Notes: generated by a model not told the origin, from the sequence alone. DNA of 64,000 nucleotides from Mycolicibacterium boenickei (GCF_010731295.1 NZ_AP022579.1:806001-870000); one strand, 5' to 3'; counted from the first letter of the stretch, positions 1 through 12,093 are shown. Made by a program: numbers and translations.

Positions 1-124
1 TGGGCTAACCGTTCAATTCAGAACGGTGCGTCCTCCGGGTCCAGCGGAGGCGGTGGCGGCGGTTCCCGCCAAAGGTGAATCAGAAATCAACGGCGAGTGA
101 ATCTGCCCCGACCCGCGAGGACGG
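1..124. other. Left edge, no supported gene; short palindrome
   Basis: No convincing gene is seen before egtE. Bases 8-14 (ACCGTTC) and 21-27 (GAACGGT) form a perfect 7-bp inverted repeat around AATTCA. On the minus strand one frame reads PPPPPPLDPEDAPF and stops at 18-20, inside the palindrome. The same frame has another stop just upstream, so at most this is the tail of a broken gene. A function cannot be given. Confidence 0.3.
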
Positions 125-1240
125 CTAAGACGCGTCCCGCAACACCCCGGCGAACTGCTCCAGATCCTCGGCAGTGCTGTCGACGTGCGGTGAAATCCGC
201 AGCACCGGTTTGGCCATCTCGAACGGCGCCCGGGCCAATTCACATGCGGTGGTGACGATTCCACGCTCGGCGATCAACCAGGCCCGCACCGCAACCGGGT
301 CGGCACCGTCGACGGGTTCGAGTGTGGTGATCGCGGTGGGCTCGTCGACGGCTTCCACGACGCGCCAGCCGGGTACCTCAGCCAGCACCTGCCGCGCCGT
401 GCGGCCCACCTCGGCAAGCCGGCCGCGGACCGCTTCCGGACCGGCAGCGAGGTGTTCGCCGAGGGCAACCGAGTACCCGATGCGGGTCGCGGCATTGTGC
501 TCACCGTGTTCGAAGCTCTGCAGCACCGTCACCGGCACATCCCACTCGGCCGGCGGCATCCGTCGCCGTAGCCGCGCAACGAGTTCTGGCCGCACCGCCA
601 GGAACCCGACGCCACGCGGTCCGGCGAGCCATTTGCGTGACGATGAGTAGATGGCATCGGCACCGACGTTGCAGTCCAGATGCCCGAACGCCTGTGCGCC
701 GTCGACCACGATCGGCACACCCGCAGCGCGGCACACCGCAACCATCTCGGCCAACGGCTGGGCCACGCCACGGTGGCTGGCCAGTGCCGTGAAGTGCACC
801 AAAGCTGGTGGATCAGACGCGAACTGGCGGGCCACGTCGTCGACCACGACCCGGCCATCGCCATCGACGGGCAGGGCCCGCACCTGAAAATCGTTGGCAG
901 CCATGACCGCGAGGTTCGGACCGAATTCCCCGGGCAGGCAGGCCAGCGTGCGCTCCCCCGCCCAGCTGCCGAGCAGCAGATCCAGGGAATGATTGGAACC
1001 CGACGTGTAGACCACGTCGGCGGCGTCGAGCCCGGTCAGTGCCGCGACGGCAGCCCGGCCCGCCGCGAGTACCGGCGCTGCCGCCTCCGCGGCCACGTAG
1101 CCGCCGACCTCGGCCTCATGCCGGGCATGGGCAGCGACGGCGTCGATGACGGCGAGGCTCTGCCGCGAGCAGGCGCCGCTGTCGAGGTGCAGCCCGGCGA
1201 CCTTGGGGCGGGCGTCGGCCCACTGCTGGGCGAGGCTCAT
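125..1240 (-). CDS. egtE: EgtE, ergothioneine PLP-dependent C-S lyase
   Basis: PLP-dependent lyase of the class V aminotransferase/cysteine desulfurase fold, 371 aa. It cleaves the C-S bond of hercynylcysteine sulfoxide, the last step of cytosolic ergothioneine synthesis. Visible features are VDGAQAFGH, with Asp180 placed to hold the pyridine nitrogen, and [12 protein letters not shown], with Lys203 as the Schiff-base lysine. The ATG overlaps the egtD stop as ATGA, so it is the last gene of a translationally coupled egtABCDE operon. The identification rests on the complete operon as well as the fold motifs. Confidence 0.93.
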   Translation of the reverse strand: MSLAQQWADARPKVAGLHLDSGACSRQSLAVIDAVAAHARHEAEVGGYVAAEAAAPVLAAGRAAVAALTGLDAADVVYTSGSNHSLDLLLGSWAGERTLACLPGEFGPNLAVMAANDFQVRALPVDGDGRVVVDDVARQFASDPPALVHFTALASHRGVAQPLAEMVAVCRAAGVPIVVDGAQAFGHLDCNVGADAIYSSSRKWLAGPRGVGFLAVRPELVARLRRRMPPAEWDVPVTVLQSFEHGEHNAATRIGYSVALGEHLAAGPEAVRGRLAEVGRTARQVLAEVPGWRVVEAVDEPTAITTLEPVDGADPVAVRAWLIAERGIVTTACELARAPFEMAKPVLRISPHVDSTAEDLEQFAGVLRDAS

Positions 1241-2202
1241 TTCACCGCCAGCGACAGGCCGAAGTCACCGGCTTCATCGGTCCACCAATGTGTCTGTTGC
1301 AAGCCGGCTTTCGCCAGCTCATCGGCCACGCCGTCGGGGCGGAACTTGCAGGACACCTCGGTCAGCATCTCCTCACCGGCGTCGAATGCGACGTCGAGAT
1401 CCAGCGCGGCGATCCGGACCTGCTGCGGCGAGTCCGCGCGCAGCCACATCTCGATCCGCTCCTCGTCGGCATTCCACTTCGCCACATGCTCGAAAGCGTC
1501 GAGATCGAAATCAGCGTCGAGCTCGCGGTTCACCACTGAGAGCACGTTGCGGTTGAACGCCGCAGTCACCCCCGCACTGTCGTCATACGCGCGAACCAAC
1601 CGGCCCGCGTCCTTCACCAGGTCGGTGCCCAACAGCACGCTGTCGCCGGGTTGCAGGGTCTCGGCCAGGGACGCCAGGAAATCCGCTCGCGGACCGGGTG
1701 TGAGGTTGCCGATCGTCGACCCGAGGAACGCCACCAGGCGGCGCCCCACCGCCGGGATCTTGCCAAGGTGTTCCTCGAAATCACCACATACCGCATCGAT
1801 TTCGATACCCGGATATTCCTGGCCGATCGCGTCGCCGGCAGCACGCAGCACACCGGCGTCGACGTCGAACGGGATGAACCGGCGCAACTGCTCGCCGTCG
1901 CGCATGGCGTCGAGCAACATGCGGGTCTTCTCCGAGGTACCGCTACCCAACTCGACGAGGGTGTCGGCACCCGCAGCTGCGGTGATCTCCGGCGACCGAT
2001 CCCGCAGGATCTGCGCCTCGGTGCGCGTCGGGTAGTACTCGGGCAGCCGAGTGATCTGATCGAACAGGTCGCTGCCCACCGAGTCATAGAACCACTTGGG
2101 CGGCAGCATCTTCGGTGACCGGGTCAGCCCCTCGCGCACATCGCGCCGCAGCGCGGTGGCAGCCGAGTCGGCCGCCAGATAATTGGACAAGGTGAGCGTC
2201 AT
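1237..2202 (-). CDS. egtD: EgtD, L-histidine N-alpha-methyltransferase
   Basis: SAM-dependent trimethylation of the histidine alpha-amino group to hercynine, the committed step of ergothioneine synthesis. The protein is 321 aa, the usual length for mycobacterial EgtD. The SAM-binding stretch [16 protein letters not shown] lies in the N-terminal third, and the N-terminus ([20 protein letters not shown]) is typical of the DUF2260/EgtD family. The ATG overlaps the egtC stop and the gene's own stop overlaps the egtE start, which supports coupled translation. Confidence 0.95.
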   Translation of the reverse strand: MTLTLSNYLAADSAATALRRDVREGLTRSPKMLPPKWFYDSVGSDLFDQITRLPEYYPTRTEAQILRDRSPEITAAAGADTLVELGSGTSEKTRMLLDAMRDGEQLRRFIPFDVDAGVLRAAGDAIGQEYPGIEIDAVCGDFEEHLGKIPAVGRRLVAFLGSTIGNLTPGPRADFLASLAETLQPGDSVLLGTDLVKDAGRLVRAYDDSAGVTAAFNRNVLSVVNRELDADFDLDAFEHVAKWNADEERIEMWLRADSPQQVRIAALDLDVAFDAGEEMLTEVSCKFRPDGVADELAKAGLQQTHWWTDEAGDFGLSLAVK

Positions 2203-2891
2203 ACCGAACCTTTCAGCGGGGTGAGCTCGACATCAGAGCCGGCCACGGTGACCAGGTGCCGGTCCGGGATGTCGGCCCAGCCGGGATCGTCGTCGTAGGG
2301 TTCGCTGGCGAGCACGACGCCGTCCGGCAGTCGGAGCATCGACAAGGTGTCGCCCCAGGTGGTGGCCACCATGCGAGCACCATCGGCGGCCAGGATGTTC
2401 AACCGGGCATTCGGGTCCAGCGCGCCGACTTCGACGATCGTCTGCCCCAACGCATCCAGACCCCGCCGGAAGATCAGTGCGGCCAGCACAGCGCTGTCGA
2501 CGACCGACTCGGCCGACCCGGTCAACGGCAGCACCGCACGGTCCACGACCCCGTTATGGGACAGCAGCCACTGCCCGTCGGTGAACGGTGCCGAGGCCGA
2601 GGGTTCGATGGGCATACCGATGGTCGCCGACCGCACTGCCGCGACGACGCACCCACTGCTCAACGCCGGCGCCACCGAGGCGAACGAGGCGTCACCCCAC
2701 AGCGGCTTGTCGCTGCGCCACCGACGGGGCACGCCGCCGTCGAAAAACCCTGCGCCCCAACCATCGGCGTTCATCAATCCGTGCTTTTGTCGCCGCGGCG
2801 CATAGGACTGCACCAGCAGACCCTGCGGCGGGTCCAGCACCAGCGAGGCCACTGATCGCGGGGCGCCGAGCCACCCGATATGCCGGCACAT
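2199..2891 (-). CDS. egtC: EgtC, class II glutamine amidotransferase-fold gamma-glutamyl hydrolase
   Basis: Removes the gamma-glutamyl group from the EgtB product to give hercynylcysteine sulfoxide. Class II amidotransferase (Ntn hydrolase) fold, 230 aa. I chose the ATG at 2891 because it gives MCRHIGWLG, placing the nucleophilic cysteine at position 2 after Met removal; a longer frame from 2993 would bury it. This ATG overlaps the last base of the egtB stop (TGATG). The segment LLSHNGVVD matches the glutaminase-domain substrate loop. Confidence 0.94.
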   Translation of the reverse strand: MCRHIGWLGAPRSVASLVLDPPQGLLVQSYAPRRQKHGLMNADGWGAGFFDGGVPRRWRSDKPLWGDASFASVAPALSSGCVVAAVRSATIGMPIEPSASAPFTDGQWLLSHNGVVDRAVLPLTGSAESVVDSAVLAALIFRRGLDALGQTIVEVGALDPNARLNILAADGARMVATTWGDTLSMLRLPDGVVLASEPYDDDPGWADIPDRHLVTVAGSDVELTPLKGSV

Positions 2892-4165
2892 CAGGCGTCC
2901 CAGGCCAGACGCACACCGGAGAAGATCTGCCGCCGGATCGGGTGATCCCAGTTTCGGAAGCTCGGCCGCAGGATGTCGGCGGACACGGCCCACGAGCCGC
3001 CGCGCAGGATCCGGTAGTCACCGTCGAAGAACGGCTCGGTGTAGCGGTCGTACACCATCGGGGTGAAGCCGGGCCAGGGCCGCAGCGGGGACGTGGTCCA
3101 TTCCCAGACATCACCCAACATCTGCTCGACGCCGTAGGCCGACGCGCCGGCCGGATATGCCCCGACCGGGGCGGGACGGCGCGCATCGCCGCCGAGGTTG
3201 GCCAGCGCCTCGGTGGGTTCGGAAGTGCCCCACGGGAATCGGCGCCGGCTTCCGGCCACCGGATCCCACGCGCAGGCTTTCTCCCATTCGATTTCGGTAG
3301 GCAGCCGGGCCCCGGCCCAGGCGGCGTAGGCCTCGGCTTCGAAGAACGTGACGTGCTGCACCGGCTCGTCGGCCGGAATCGTCTCGATGTGACCGAACCG
3401 GGTGCGGGTGCCGTCCGGCCCCCAGAACTGAGGCGCGGTCAGCCCTGTCTCCTGCCGGTGGGCCCAACCACGCTCCGACCACCAGCGGGACTGCTGATAG
3501 CCGCCATCGTCGATGAACTCGCGCCATTCTCCGTTGGTGACCGGCACCCGGCCGATATAGAAGGAGGCCACTTCGACGGAGTGCGCCGGACGTTCGTTGT
3601 CGAGTGAATGCGGTTCGGTGAGTTCGTCCACCCCGAGCACGAACGAGCCACCCGGGATCAGCACCGAGGTGCCTGCCACGCCCGGACGACCGGCAGGCAA
3701 CGCCCTTCCGGCGTCGAACAGGGGCGGCGCGGTCCGCAGGCTCAGCGCCTGCAGCATGGTCTCGTCGTGTTGGTTCTCGTGACTGATCACCAATCCGAAG
3801 TTGAACCCGGAGTCATCGGCGTCAAGGGAATCGAGAGCATCGAGCGCGCGGGATCGCACCGTCGCGCAGTAGGTACGCGCGTCGGTGGGCGGAAGCAGCG
3901 GAAGGTCGACGCGGCTGGCGCGTGAGTGAACGAAGGCGTCGTAGAGCCGGTCGACCTCGGGAGCGAGCATGCCAGGGCGGTCGGGGTTGCCGCCCCGCAG
4001 CAGCCACAGCTCCTCCTGCTGGCCGATATGAGCGAGATCCCAGACCAGCGGACTCATCAACGGGCTGTATTGGCGGTGCAACTCGGCATCGTCGAAATCG
4101 ACCAGGCCCAAGGTTCGTTCCCGCGCCCGGGTGAGCTGCTGCGCCAGCATCTCGCGTGTGGTCAA
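2891..4165 (-). CDS. egtB: EgtB, hercynine oxygenase (sulfoxide synthase)
   Basis: Non-heme iron enzyme joining hercynine and gamma-glutamylcysteine with O2. It has an N-terminal DinB-like domain and a C-terminal formylglycine-generating-enzyme-like domain. SHENQHDET carries two of the expected iron histidines and [11 protein letters not shown] the third. The C-terminus shows LRGGSWAV and [11 protein letters not shown] chose a TTG start at 4165 (TTGA overlap with the egtA stop), giving 424 aa with [10 protein letters not shown] first, close to the known mycobacterial length. The open frame extends to 4390 but there it only overlaps egtA in another frame. Confidence 0.93.
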   Translation of the reverse strand: MTTREMLAQQLTRARERTLGLVDFDDAELHRQYSPLMSPLVWDLAHIGQQEELWLLRGGNPDRPGMLAPEVDRLYDAFVHSRASRVDLPLLPPTDARTYCATVRSRALDALDSLDADDSGFNFGLVISHENQHDETMLQALSLRTAPPLFDAGRALPAGRPGVAGTSVLIPGGSFVLGVDELTEPHSLDNERPAHSVEVASFYIGRVPVTNGEWREFIDDGGYQQSRWWSERGWAHRQETGLTAPQFWGPDGTRTRFGHIETIPADEPVQHVTFFEAEAYAAWAGARLPTEIEWEKACAWDPVAGSRRRFPWGTSEPTEALANLGGDARRPAPVGAYPAGASAYGVEQMLGDVWEWTTSPLRPWPGFTPMVYDRYTEPFFDGDYRILRGGSWAVSADILRPSFRNWDHPIRRQIFSGVRLAWDA

Positions 4166-5433
4166 AGCTCGCCCTTCACCAGTTGGCTCATCGCTGAAGC
4201 GATTCCAAGGCTCACCACCTGGTCGGCGAAATCGTCGGCCGGGCAGCGTCCCTCCTGGACCGAACGCGTCAACCGCTCCATCGATTCCGTCAGGTCGGCA
4301 GGGGCTCGCTCCGCGGCAGCCGCCACGCACACGATGGCCGCGTCCTGCAGCCGTCGGTCGGTGAGCCCGATTCGGGCGGCCCGGTCCCATGCGGTGGCGA
4401 CCGGTGCGGTCGCCTCGGTGGCGAGCGCGGCGGCGTCGGGATCATCGAGGAGCGTGGTCAGCATGAACACCACCGCAGGCCACAGGGCGTCCGGCACGCT
4501 GTCGAGATAACGGATCTCCAACCAGCGCCGCGGCCGCACCGGAGGGAACAGCGTGGTGAGGTGGTACTCGAGGTCGGCATCGGTGGGACGACGGCCGCCG
4601 AGCACCGCGCGTCCGTCGGCCCAGTCGGCGAAGGGCACCCAGTTGGTCACGGGGACCGCCTCCGGACTGTTGACGAGCATCACCGGCGCCCGCAGCGCGT
4701 AGCGCGCCCAGTCACTGGCCGGATCATCGCCGTCGGCGCCCAGAACCGGGCCGCAGCGCGCGGAATCCAGCTGGCCCCACACCCGCTGCCGCGAGGACTT
4801 CCAGCCGGTGAACCGCCCGCCGAGCATCGGCGAATTCGCCGTGATGGCAATCATCGTCGGGCCCAGCGCGTGCGCCAGCCGTACCCGCCGCGCCCAATCG
4901 TCCCGCGGCCCGGCGTCGAGGTTGACCTGAACCGAGGCGGTGGACGTCATCATCGCCGCGCCGGGACCGGCTGTCCCGCTGGCCGCGAAGAACTGTTCCA
5001 TGGCCTGATACCGCGGACCCGGGTTGATGCGCTGGGTGGGCCGCACCGGATCGGCGCCCAGCAGCACGAGGCCCAGACCGCGGTGTTCGAACTCCGCGCG
5101 CAGCACGGCCCGATCGGCCATCAGGGCAGTGATGGCCGCTGACGGTCCGTCGGTCGGCGGGCCGGAGAGCTCGACCGCGCCCCCGGGTTCGACGGTGATC
5201 CGGCTGCCGCCGGGCAGCGTGGGCACCGAGGCGATGACTTCTGAGATTTCCTCCCAGCCCGGACGCCGCAGCGGATCCTCGAGGTCGAAACAGTGCGCCT
5301 CGATCTCCAGGCCCACCGGACCGACCGGCCCGTCATCCAGGCAGCGGGCTTCGATGTACGCCGCGGCATGCTCGGCGCTGATGAACTCGACGGGAGCTAG
5401 GCGGGCCGCATCAGCCCTGACGGGTACTGCCAT
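4162..5433 (-). CDS. egtA: EgtA, glutamate-cysteine ligase
   Basis: GCS2-family ligase making gamma-glutamylcysteine, the sulfur donor for EgtB; 423 aa from the chosen start. Family-type stretches are [11 protein letters not shown] near the N-terminus, [14 protein letters not shown], and [11 protein letters not shown] in the middle. The ATG at 5433 (MAVPVRAD) is preferred because GGGAGGGG lies about 10 bases upstream; the GTG at 5442 would sit almost on that ribosome binding site. It is the first gene of the egt operon. Confidence 0.93.
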   Translation of the reverse strand: MAVPVRADAARLAPVEFISAEHAAAYIEARCLDDGPVGPVGLEIEAHCFDLEDPLRRPGWEEISEVIASVPTLPGGSRITVEPGGAVELSGPPTDGPSAAITALMADRAVLRAEFEHRGLGLVLLGADPVRPTQRINPGPRYQAMEQFFAASGTAGPGAAMMTSTASVQVNLDAGPRDDWARRVRLAHALGPTMIAITANSPMLGGRFTGWKSSRQRVWGQLDSARCGPVLGADGDDPASDWARYALRAPVMLVNSPEAVPVTNWVPFADWADGRAVLGGRRPTDADLEYHLTTLFPPVRPRRWLEIRYLDSVPDALWPAVVFMLTTLLDDPDAAALATEATAPVATAWDRAARIGLTDRRLQDAAIVCVAAAAERAPADLTESMERLTRSVQEGRCPADDFADQVVSLGIASAMSQLVKGEL

Positions 5434-5509
5434 GGCAACCACCCCTCCCGGTCCTCACCGGATCAAACGGCTCGGTTCTGTTCCATCATCCAGATAGGAC
5501 CGACAAGTT

Positions 5510-6163
5510 CTACTGACCCAACGTGTTCTGCATGGCACCCGCCAGGACGTTGACAGCTGGACCCGCGTTGCCGGACTGGCACACCTTGGCTTGCAGCAGC
5601 ACGTTTTCCCGCTTGCGGGTGGTGTTGAAACACCGGCGGTCCGTGCCGGCCTCCTGCTTCACCCAATCCGCGTCGGTGGCGCTCGCCGGGCCGCCCGTGA
5701 ACGTCCACACCTGCGTCACGAAGTTGTCCAGGTGCATCGCGGTGGTCTGGCCCGAGCAGCCGTTGGTGCGGTCCACCACGCGGTGGAAGGCACGGTCGGC
5801 AGCCTCCGGCGTCGCGAACACCCCGATCGCCTGCTTGACGTAATGGGCCTGGTCGTCACCGGAGGTCTGGGTGGTGGCGCCGTTGAACGAGGCCAGGTCC
5901 GGATCGTTGAACACCTCGGGCAGGCCGATGTCAGCCCAGTTGTTGCAGACCGGGTTCTCCACCGAGAAACCCTGGAAAGGCGCGGTGAACTCGGACTCCC
6001 ACGTCATCGGAGCGCCGATGATGTTGCCCACCGAACCTTTGGGCATGACGGCATAGGACACGACACCGGGATCTGAGGGGCGCGCACCCGCAGGTGCAGC
6101 CAATGCCAGTGCGAGACCGGCCAGCCCGAAACCGACAGTCAGGGCACGCATGACCTCGATCAT
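5510..6163 (-). CDS. Secreted protein with PknH-like extracellular sensor domain
   Basis: 217-aa exported protein with a short charged start, a hydrophobic Ala/Leu segment and an AGA-type cleavage site near residue 27. The mature part resembles the extracellular domain of the kinase PknH. Four cysteines (VCNNW, NGCSG, RRCFN, KVCQS) match the two disulfides expected there, but no kinase domain is present. The position beside egtA fits Rv3705c of M. tuberculosis. The start is uncertain: ATG 6163 or ATG 6151. It lies 5 bases after the upstream lipoprotein gene, so the two are probably co-transcribed. The ligand is unknown. Confidence 0.75.
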   Translation of the reverse strand: MIEVMRALTVGFGLAGLALALAAPAGARPSDPGVVSYAVMPKGSVGNIIGAPMTWESEFTAPFQGFSVENPVCNNWADIGLPEVFNDPDLASFNGATTQTSGDDQAHYVKQAIGVFATPEAADRAFHRVVDRTNGCSGQTTAMHLDNFVTQVWTFTGGPASATDADWVKQEAGTDRRCFNTTRKRENVLLQAKVCQSGNAGPAVNVLAGAMQNTLGQ

Positions 6164-6168
6164 GCCAG

Positions 6169-6696
6169 CTAGTGAACCGTCCGCGTGCAATAGGTTCGCG
6201 CAGGCGACGGGTACGGCCAGGCGTAGTGCCCTGTTTCGGCAGGGCAGGCCGACCCGTCCCGGACATCCAGCCGTTGGGTCACCTGAACCGTCACGCCCGG
6301 GCCGCGTTCGGTGCGCACGGCGCAGTCGGCGAGTTCGACCATGCCCGCGGGCATGCCGAGCTCGTAGCAGTGACTGGCGACCAGATTGGGGACCAGGCAC
6401 AGCCGCGCCGTCGACGGATCGGCGAGCTGGGCGGGCAGATGCTGGTACTCGGCGCTCGGGCAGGTCCCGGTGTCATCGGCGATGGCGCCGACGGTATAGC
6501 TCGGGTCGACGTCGCAGGACACCTTGCCGGCCCGAGTCACTTCGGGGGCAGCAGGTGTGGTGGCCGGGACGCTGACGCAATCGCCGACCGCGAAGACCAT
6601 CGCCGCGCTGCGCCCGGGTTCGGCGGCCGTGCCGCAGCCGGCGGCCAGCACCGGCACTGCGAGCAGTGCGGCAACCAGCAGCCGATTGCGGGTCAT
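6169..6696 (-). CDS. Lipoprotein of unknown function
   Basis: 175 aa starting at MTRNRLLVAALLAVPV. A lipobox LAAGC places the lipidated cysteine at residue 21, so the protein should be anchored on the outer face of the plasma membrane. The mature part carries about nine cysteines (for example VGDCVSV, GKVSCDV, GTCPSAE, LCLVPN), suggesting several disulfides. It loosely recalls LppU-like or septum-formation-type actinobacterial lipoproteins, but I do not assign a function. It forms a probable operon with the PknH-like secreted protein 5 bases downstream. Confidence 0.7.
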   Translation of the reverse strand: MTRNRLLVAALLAVPVLAAGCGTAAEPGRSAAMVFAVGDCVSVPATTPAAPEVTRAGKVSCDVDPSYTVGAIADDTGTCPSAEYQHLPAQLADPSTARLCLVPNLVASHCYELGMPAGMVELADCAVRTERGPGVTVQVTQRLDVRDGSACPAETGHYAWPYPSPARTYCTRTVH

Positions 6697-6745
6697 GGTT
6701 AGCGAGAATCTCACGATTCGCCGGACCCCACCCGATGCTTGGGCG

Positions 6746-6787
6746 AAAAGCAAGGAGCCCCGGCCACCAAGGGGAAGTGGCCGGGGC
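6746..6787 (-). terminator. Intrinsic terminator after the fur-family gene
   Basis: A perfect 11-bp stem (GCCCCGGCCAC at 6757-6767 with GTGGCCGGGGC at 6777-6787) lies just past the fur-family stop. Read on the minus strand it is followed, after a short TCCTTG stretch, by CTTTT. It should separate the fur-family transcript from the lipoprotein gene. Confidence 0.7.
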
Positions 6788-6809
6788 GTCCATTGGGCTG
6801 CAGAGTGGT

Positions 6810-7247
6810 CTAGTTGGGGGCTGCCGCCTGGCAATCCGCGCAGATTCCCCAGAACACGACCTCGGCTTCGTCAACCGCGAAACCGGCCAGGTCAGAGGGT
6901 TCCAGGCACGGGGTCTCCCCGACTGCACAGTCGACGTCGGCAACCGCACCGCACACCCGGCAGACCAGGTGATGGTGGTTGTCGCCGGCGCGGGTCTCAT
7001 AGCGTGCCGAAGAACCGGCGGGTTCGATACGACGGACCAGACCGGCCGTCACACAGGCCCGCAGGACGTCGTAGACCGCCTGGGTCGACACCGAGCCGAG
7101 GCTCTCGCGAGCCAGGCCGGCCACATCGTCCGCAGTCGAATGCGGATGGTCGGCCAGCGCCTGGAGAACCGCGACCCGCGGTGCCGTCACGCGCAGCCCA
7201 GCAGCCCGCAACAGGGCCTTGGGGTCGTGTTCATGCACCGTGGTCAC
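6810..7247 (-). CDS. Fur-family metal-dependent repressor (FurA-like)
   Basis: 145-aa Fur-family regulator. The N-terminal winged helix includes [15 protein letters not shown] and STQAVYDVL. The C-terminal dimer/metal domain has [11 protein letters not shown], with a CxxC pair and a His cluster, and a second CxxC (ICADC). It resembles FurA, which normally sits beside katG. No katG is present here, so its targets are open. The GTG start at 7247 lies close behind a strong dyad (7263-7288) that may be an autoregulatory operator. The gene ends before a clear terminator. Confidence 0.85.
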   Translation of the reverse strand: MTTVHEHDPKALLRAAGLRVTAPRVAVLQALADHPHSTADDVAGLARESLGSVSTQAVYDVLRACVTAGLVRRIEPAGSSARYETRAGDNHHHLVCRVCGAVADVDCAVGETPCLEPSDLAGFAVDEAEVVFWGICADCQAAAPN

Positions 7248-7262
7248 GGCTCCAGTATGCGC

Positions 7263-7288
7263 GCTCTTTGGAGTCAGTCCAAAAGAGC
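7263..7288. promoter_or_regulatory. Inverted repeat upstream of fur-family gene (candidate operator)
   Basis: GCTCTTTGGA (7263-7272), GTCAG, then TCCAAAAGAGC (7278-7288): arms of 10 and 11 bases, complementary apart from one extra A. It lies 16 bases before the GTG start, overlapping the likely promoter. No T-run follows on either strand, so an operator is more likely than a terminator. Binding by the adjacent Fur protein is inference. Confidence 0.55.
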
Positions 7289-7297
7289 GGGCTGTGA

Positions 7298-7750
7298 TTA
7301 TGGTCGCGCAGGCGGTGCCGGTGTCGTCGGAGTCTCAGGCCGCTCCGGGCCGTTTCCCGGGCCAGGTCCCCAACCCGGACCACCCGGACCGAACGAGCCC
7401 GGCCCACCCGGACCCCACGGCGGCATCATGCCGTGCCGCGGGCCCATCTGCCCCGGCCCGCCATCCGGTCCACCACGGTGGAACATCATCATGCCGCCGC
7501 GATCATGGCCGCCGCGGTGGTGATGGCCATCGCCACCGGAATGCGCGCCGAGGAAGAACCCAGTGCCGAAGACCACCGCGACGATGAAGACGGTGCCGGC
7601 CGCGATGCCGACCCAGGCCAGCGCCTGCATGAGGCGGCTCGGCTTGTTCTCGGCGGGCGGAGCGGCCACGGGGGCGGCAGGGGCGGGGGCGGCCACAGGC
7701 TCGGGGGTAGCGACGGGCTCCGTCGCAGGATCGGGGGGTGTTTCAGTCAT
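7298..7750 (-). CDS. Pro-rich membrane protein with His/Gly/Met-rich tail
   Basis: 150 aa in three parts: an N-terminal Pro/Ala-rich segment (about residues 1-36), one transmembrane helix ([19 protein letters not shown]), and a tail rich in Gly, Pro, His and Met ([19 protein letters not shown]). Gene order fits the proline-rich Rv3706c. The tail has residues suited to binding metal and the gene is immediately upstream of a Fur-type regulator on the same strand, so a metal-related envelope role is possible. That is inference; no known domain is seen. Confidence 0.6.
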   Translation of the reverse strand: MTETPPDPATEPVATPEPVAAPAPAAPVAAPPAENKPSRLMQALAWVGIAAGTVFIVAVVFGTGFFLGAHSGGDGHHHRGGHDRGGMMMFHRGGPDGGPGQMGPRHGMMPPWGPGGPGSFGPGGPGWGPGPGNGPERPETPTTPAPPARP

Positions 7751-7833
7751 GACACGAGCATGCGAGCGCTGGTGAGGTGCTGATCAAGAATTGGCTATGA
7801 ATCAGCTGTGAAAGGCCCGGACGACGCTCCCTC

Positions 7834-7922
7834 GGCGCCGTTTTCCACACCACGGTTGCTCGCACGCACGAGCCACAGCCCTGCGGTGGAAAGCGGCGCC
7901 GGACGGGACGGGAAAACGGCGC
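7834..7922. repeat. Solo hairpin with a spare third arm
   Basis: GGCGCCGTTTTCCAC (7834-7848) pairs with GTGGAAAGCGGCGCC (7886-7900) over 15 positions with one G-U wobble, giving a 67-bp hairpin. A third arm, GGAAAACGGCGC (7911-7922), is an exact complement of the first arm's first 12 bases from 7835. The loop holds TTGCTCGCAC (7856-7865), close to the CTAC[C/T]CG[C/T]AC core of the four hairpins at 47-48 and 55-56 kb. It lies between two genes and carries no gene itself. Confidence 0.65.
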
Positions 7923-7937
7923 GCAGACGAATCGGGG

Positions 7938-9062
7938 CTACTGCTCCCACGGCTTGAACGGGTTCACCGCGTACTGGATCACCCGGTACGGGGTGCCGCC
8001 GCGGGCCATGGTGTTCCACTGGCTGATGAAGACCCGGACCTGATCCAGCGTCGAGCCCGGGGAGATGTAGCCGCCGTAGGGCTGGGCCAACTGGTTCACC
8101 TCCGGCGGCGGCAACGCGTCGACCGGGTCCGGCCACTCGCTCGCGAACACCACCGTGGTCACCGGCGCCGAGCCCAGACCGGTGGGGTCGTAGGCGACCC
8201 GCACCTCCATGTTCCCGTTGGTGGCGTTGAAGTACGACAGCACGGGCTTGCCGTCGATCTGCCGGATGCTCATCTCCCCCACCCGGTCGGCGAACAGGGC
8301 GGTCGGCGGCTTGCCCCAGCCACCCGATGCCGACCAGCCCTGCCAGGTGGCCCGGTCGGTGAAGGTCTTCGGGCTGGCCCGGTACAGAAACGGCGGACTG
8401 CTGCGATCGAAATTGTTGGCCAGGATGTAGACCCACCCGCTCGGTGAATCCGGAGCCGGGACCGGGTCGTAATAACCCGTGATCTGCGACTGGGCGCCGC
8501 CCTGGTATTTGGCATCGCGCACCGACCCGGGCACTGTCGGCCAATTCGGCCGGGCCGCATCGGCTTTCACCAACCGGGAGCTCTGCGGCCGGAGATCCTT
8601 GGTGGTGGTCACCATCATGTAGTTCTCGCGGTTGATGGAGATGACACCGGCCGGCAGCTGGGATGCACCGGCAGGCGTCGGGTCGGCCAGCAGGGGCTTG
8701 TCCACTCCGGTCACGCCCCGGTAGCGCACACCGCCCGCGTCCTCGATGGAGTCGGCGTCGACATGGAGCGCCACCGGCGAGTGCCAGCCACCGAAGCCCA
8801 CCGCCTGCCCCGCGAAACTGTCACCGCACACCTGGAGTACCCGGCTGGGAAACTCCATGAACTCGCACAGGTCGGTGGCGCCGATGCCGTAATCGCGGGT
8901 GGGCGTGCCGGTTCCGGCACTCGGCCCGATGCGCAATACCTGGCCGGGAGCCAGCGGAGGTACGGTCGGATCGCCGAAGCCCGGGGTGGCCTGGGCGACC
9001 GGGGCATGCCACACCGCCGCAGCAAGCATCGCGACAACGGCGAACCTGCGGGCCGGGCTCAC
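7938..9062 (-). CDS. Secreted DUF4185/GH183 protein, probable endo-D-arabinanase
   Basis: 374 aa with an N-terminal signal peptide (RRFAVVAMLAAAVWHAPVAQA). The rest reads as a DUF4185 domain, classed as GH183 endo-D-arabinanases that cut the D-arabinan of mycobacterial cell-wall polysaccharides. Motifs include GATDLCEFMEF, QVCGDSFAG and GGWHSPVALH near the start and SQWNTMARGGTPYRV near the end. Its place directly after asd matches Rv3707c. It begins (GTG) 7 bases after asd ends, so it is probably co-transcribed with ask-asd. Substrate specificity is inferred from the family. Confidence 0.8.
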   Translation of the reverse strand: MSPARRFAVVAMLAAAVWHAPVAQATPGFGDPTVPPLAPGQVLRIGPSAGTGTPTRDYGIGATDLCEFMEFPSRVLQVCGDSFAGQAVGFGGWHSPVALHVDADSIEDAGGVRYRGVTGVDKPLLADPTPAGASQLPAGVISINRENYMMVTTTKDLRPQSSRLVKADAARPNWPTVPGSVRDAKYQGGAQSQITGYYDPVPAPDSPSGWVYILANNFDRSSPPFLYRASPKTFTDRATWQGWSASGGWGKPPTALFADRVGEMSIRQIDGKPVLSYFNATNGNMEVRVAYDPTGLGSAPVTTVVFASEWPDPVDALPPPEVNQLAQPYGGYISPGSTLDQVRVFISQWNTMARGGTPYRVIQYAVNPFKPWEQ

Positions 9063-9069
9063 CCGCGAA

Positions 9070-11371
<2,302 letters not shown>

Positions 11372-11458
11372 TATCTAACCCTTCAGAACGCTGGAATGAG
11401 TCGAACCAAGGATAAGGGAGACGCGCACGGGATTTTCCCCGCCGGTAGCTTGGCTGGC

Positions 11459-12058
11459 GTGCCTGACACGCCGAACGGCCGGCTGGCCAGCACCAGCGTG
11501 CCGATCCATCCCGATCTCGCGGCCCGCTGGAGTCCCCGGGCGTTCGACCCCGATGCCGTCATTACCGCTGACCAACTCACCGCGCTGCTGGAGGCCGCGC
11601 GGTGGGCCGCCAGCTGGGGCCACCGCCAACCGGTGCGGTTCATCGTCGGTGTGAGAGGCGACGAGACATTCACCACACTCGCCGGCCTGCTCAAACGCGG
11701 CAACAGCTACGCCCATGCGGCCTCGGCGCTGATCCTGGTGTGCGCCGACGAAGGCGAGGACGAGCGGACCGCCTTGTACGCAGCCGTCGACGCTGGAGCC
11801 GCGATCGCGCAGATGACAGTCGAGGCGGTGTCCCGTGGACTGATCGCCCATCCGATGGCCGGCTTCGACGTCGACGGTGCCCGGTCGGCGTTCGGTATCC
11901 CGACCGGCGTGCGGCCGCTGGCCGTCATCGCCGTGGGGATGCTCGGGGACTACTCCGAAATGGGTGAGGAAATTGCCGAGCGTGACGGTCGGCCCCGGGA
12001 ACGGTTGCCATTGGAGCAGATTGCTTTTGGTGGGCGCTGGGGAATTCCGCTCGTCTGA
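11459..12058 (+). CDS. Nitroreductase-family FMN oxidoreductase
   Basis: 199 aa from a GTG at 11459 (MPDTPNGRLAS). Nitroreductase-fold features are AARWSPRAFDPDAVITADQL at the N-terminus, LLEAARWAASWGHRQPVRF as the FMN phosphate/ring-binding segment, and AAIAQMTVEAVSRGL in the core helix. It should bind FMN and reduce a quinone, nitro compound or similar with NAD(P)H; the physiological substrate is unknown. It is divergent from ask. An ATG at 11396 in the same frame would add 21 residues, but the family usually starts near the GTG. Confidence 0.8.
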   Translation: MPDTPNGRLASTSVPIHPDLAARWSPRAFDPDAVITADQLTALLEAARWAASWGHRQPVRFIVGVRGDETFTTLAGLLKRGNSYAHAASALILVCADEGEDERTALYAAVDAGAAIAQMTVEAVSRGLIAHPMAGFDVDGARSAFGIPTGVRPLAVIAVGMLGDYSEMGEEIAERDGRPRERLPLEQIAFGGRWGIPLV

Positions 12059-12093
12059 CAAATTCAGACGAAAATGACGCTACCGTTGGGGCC

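Noticed and set aside
5434..5509. A sigma-A promoter for the egt operon
   Set aside because: TTGTCG and TATCTG-like words occur but not at a convincing spacing, so no promoter is annotated.
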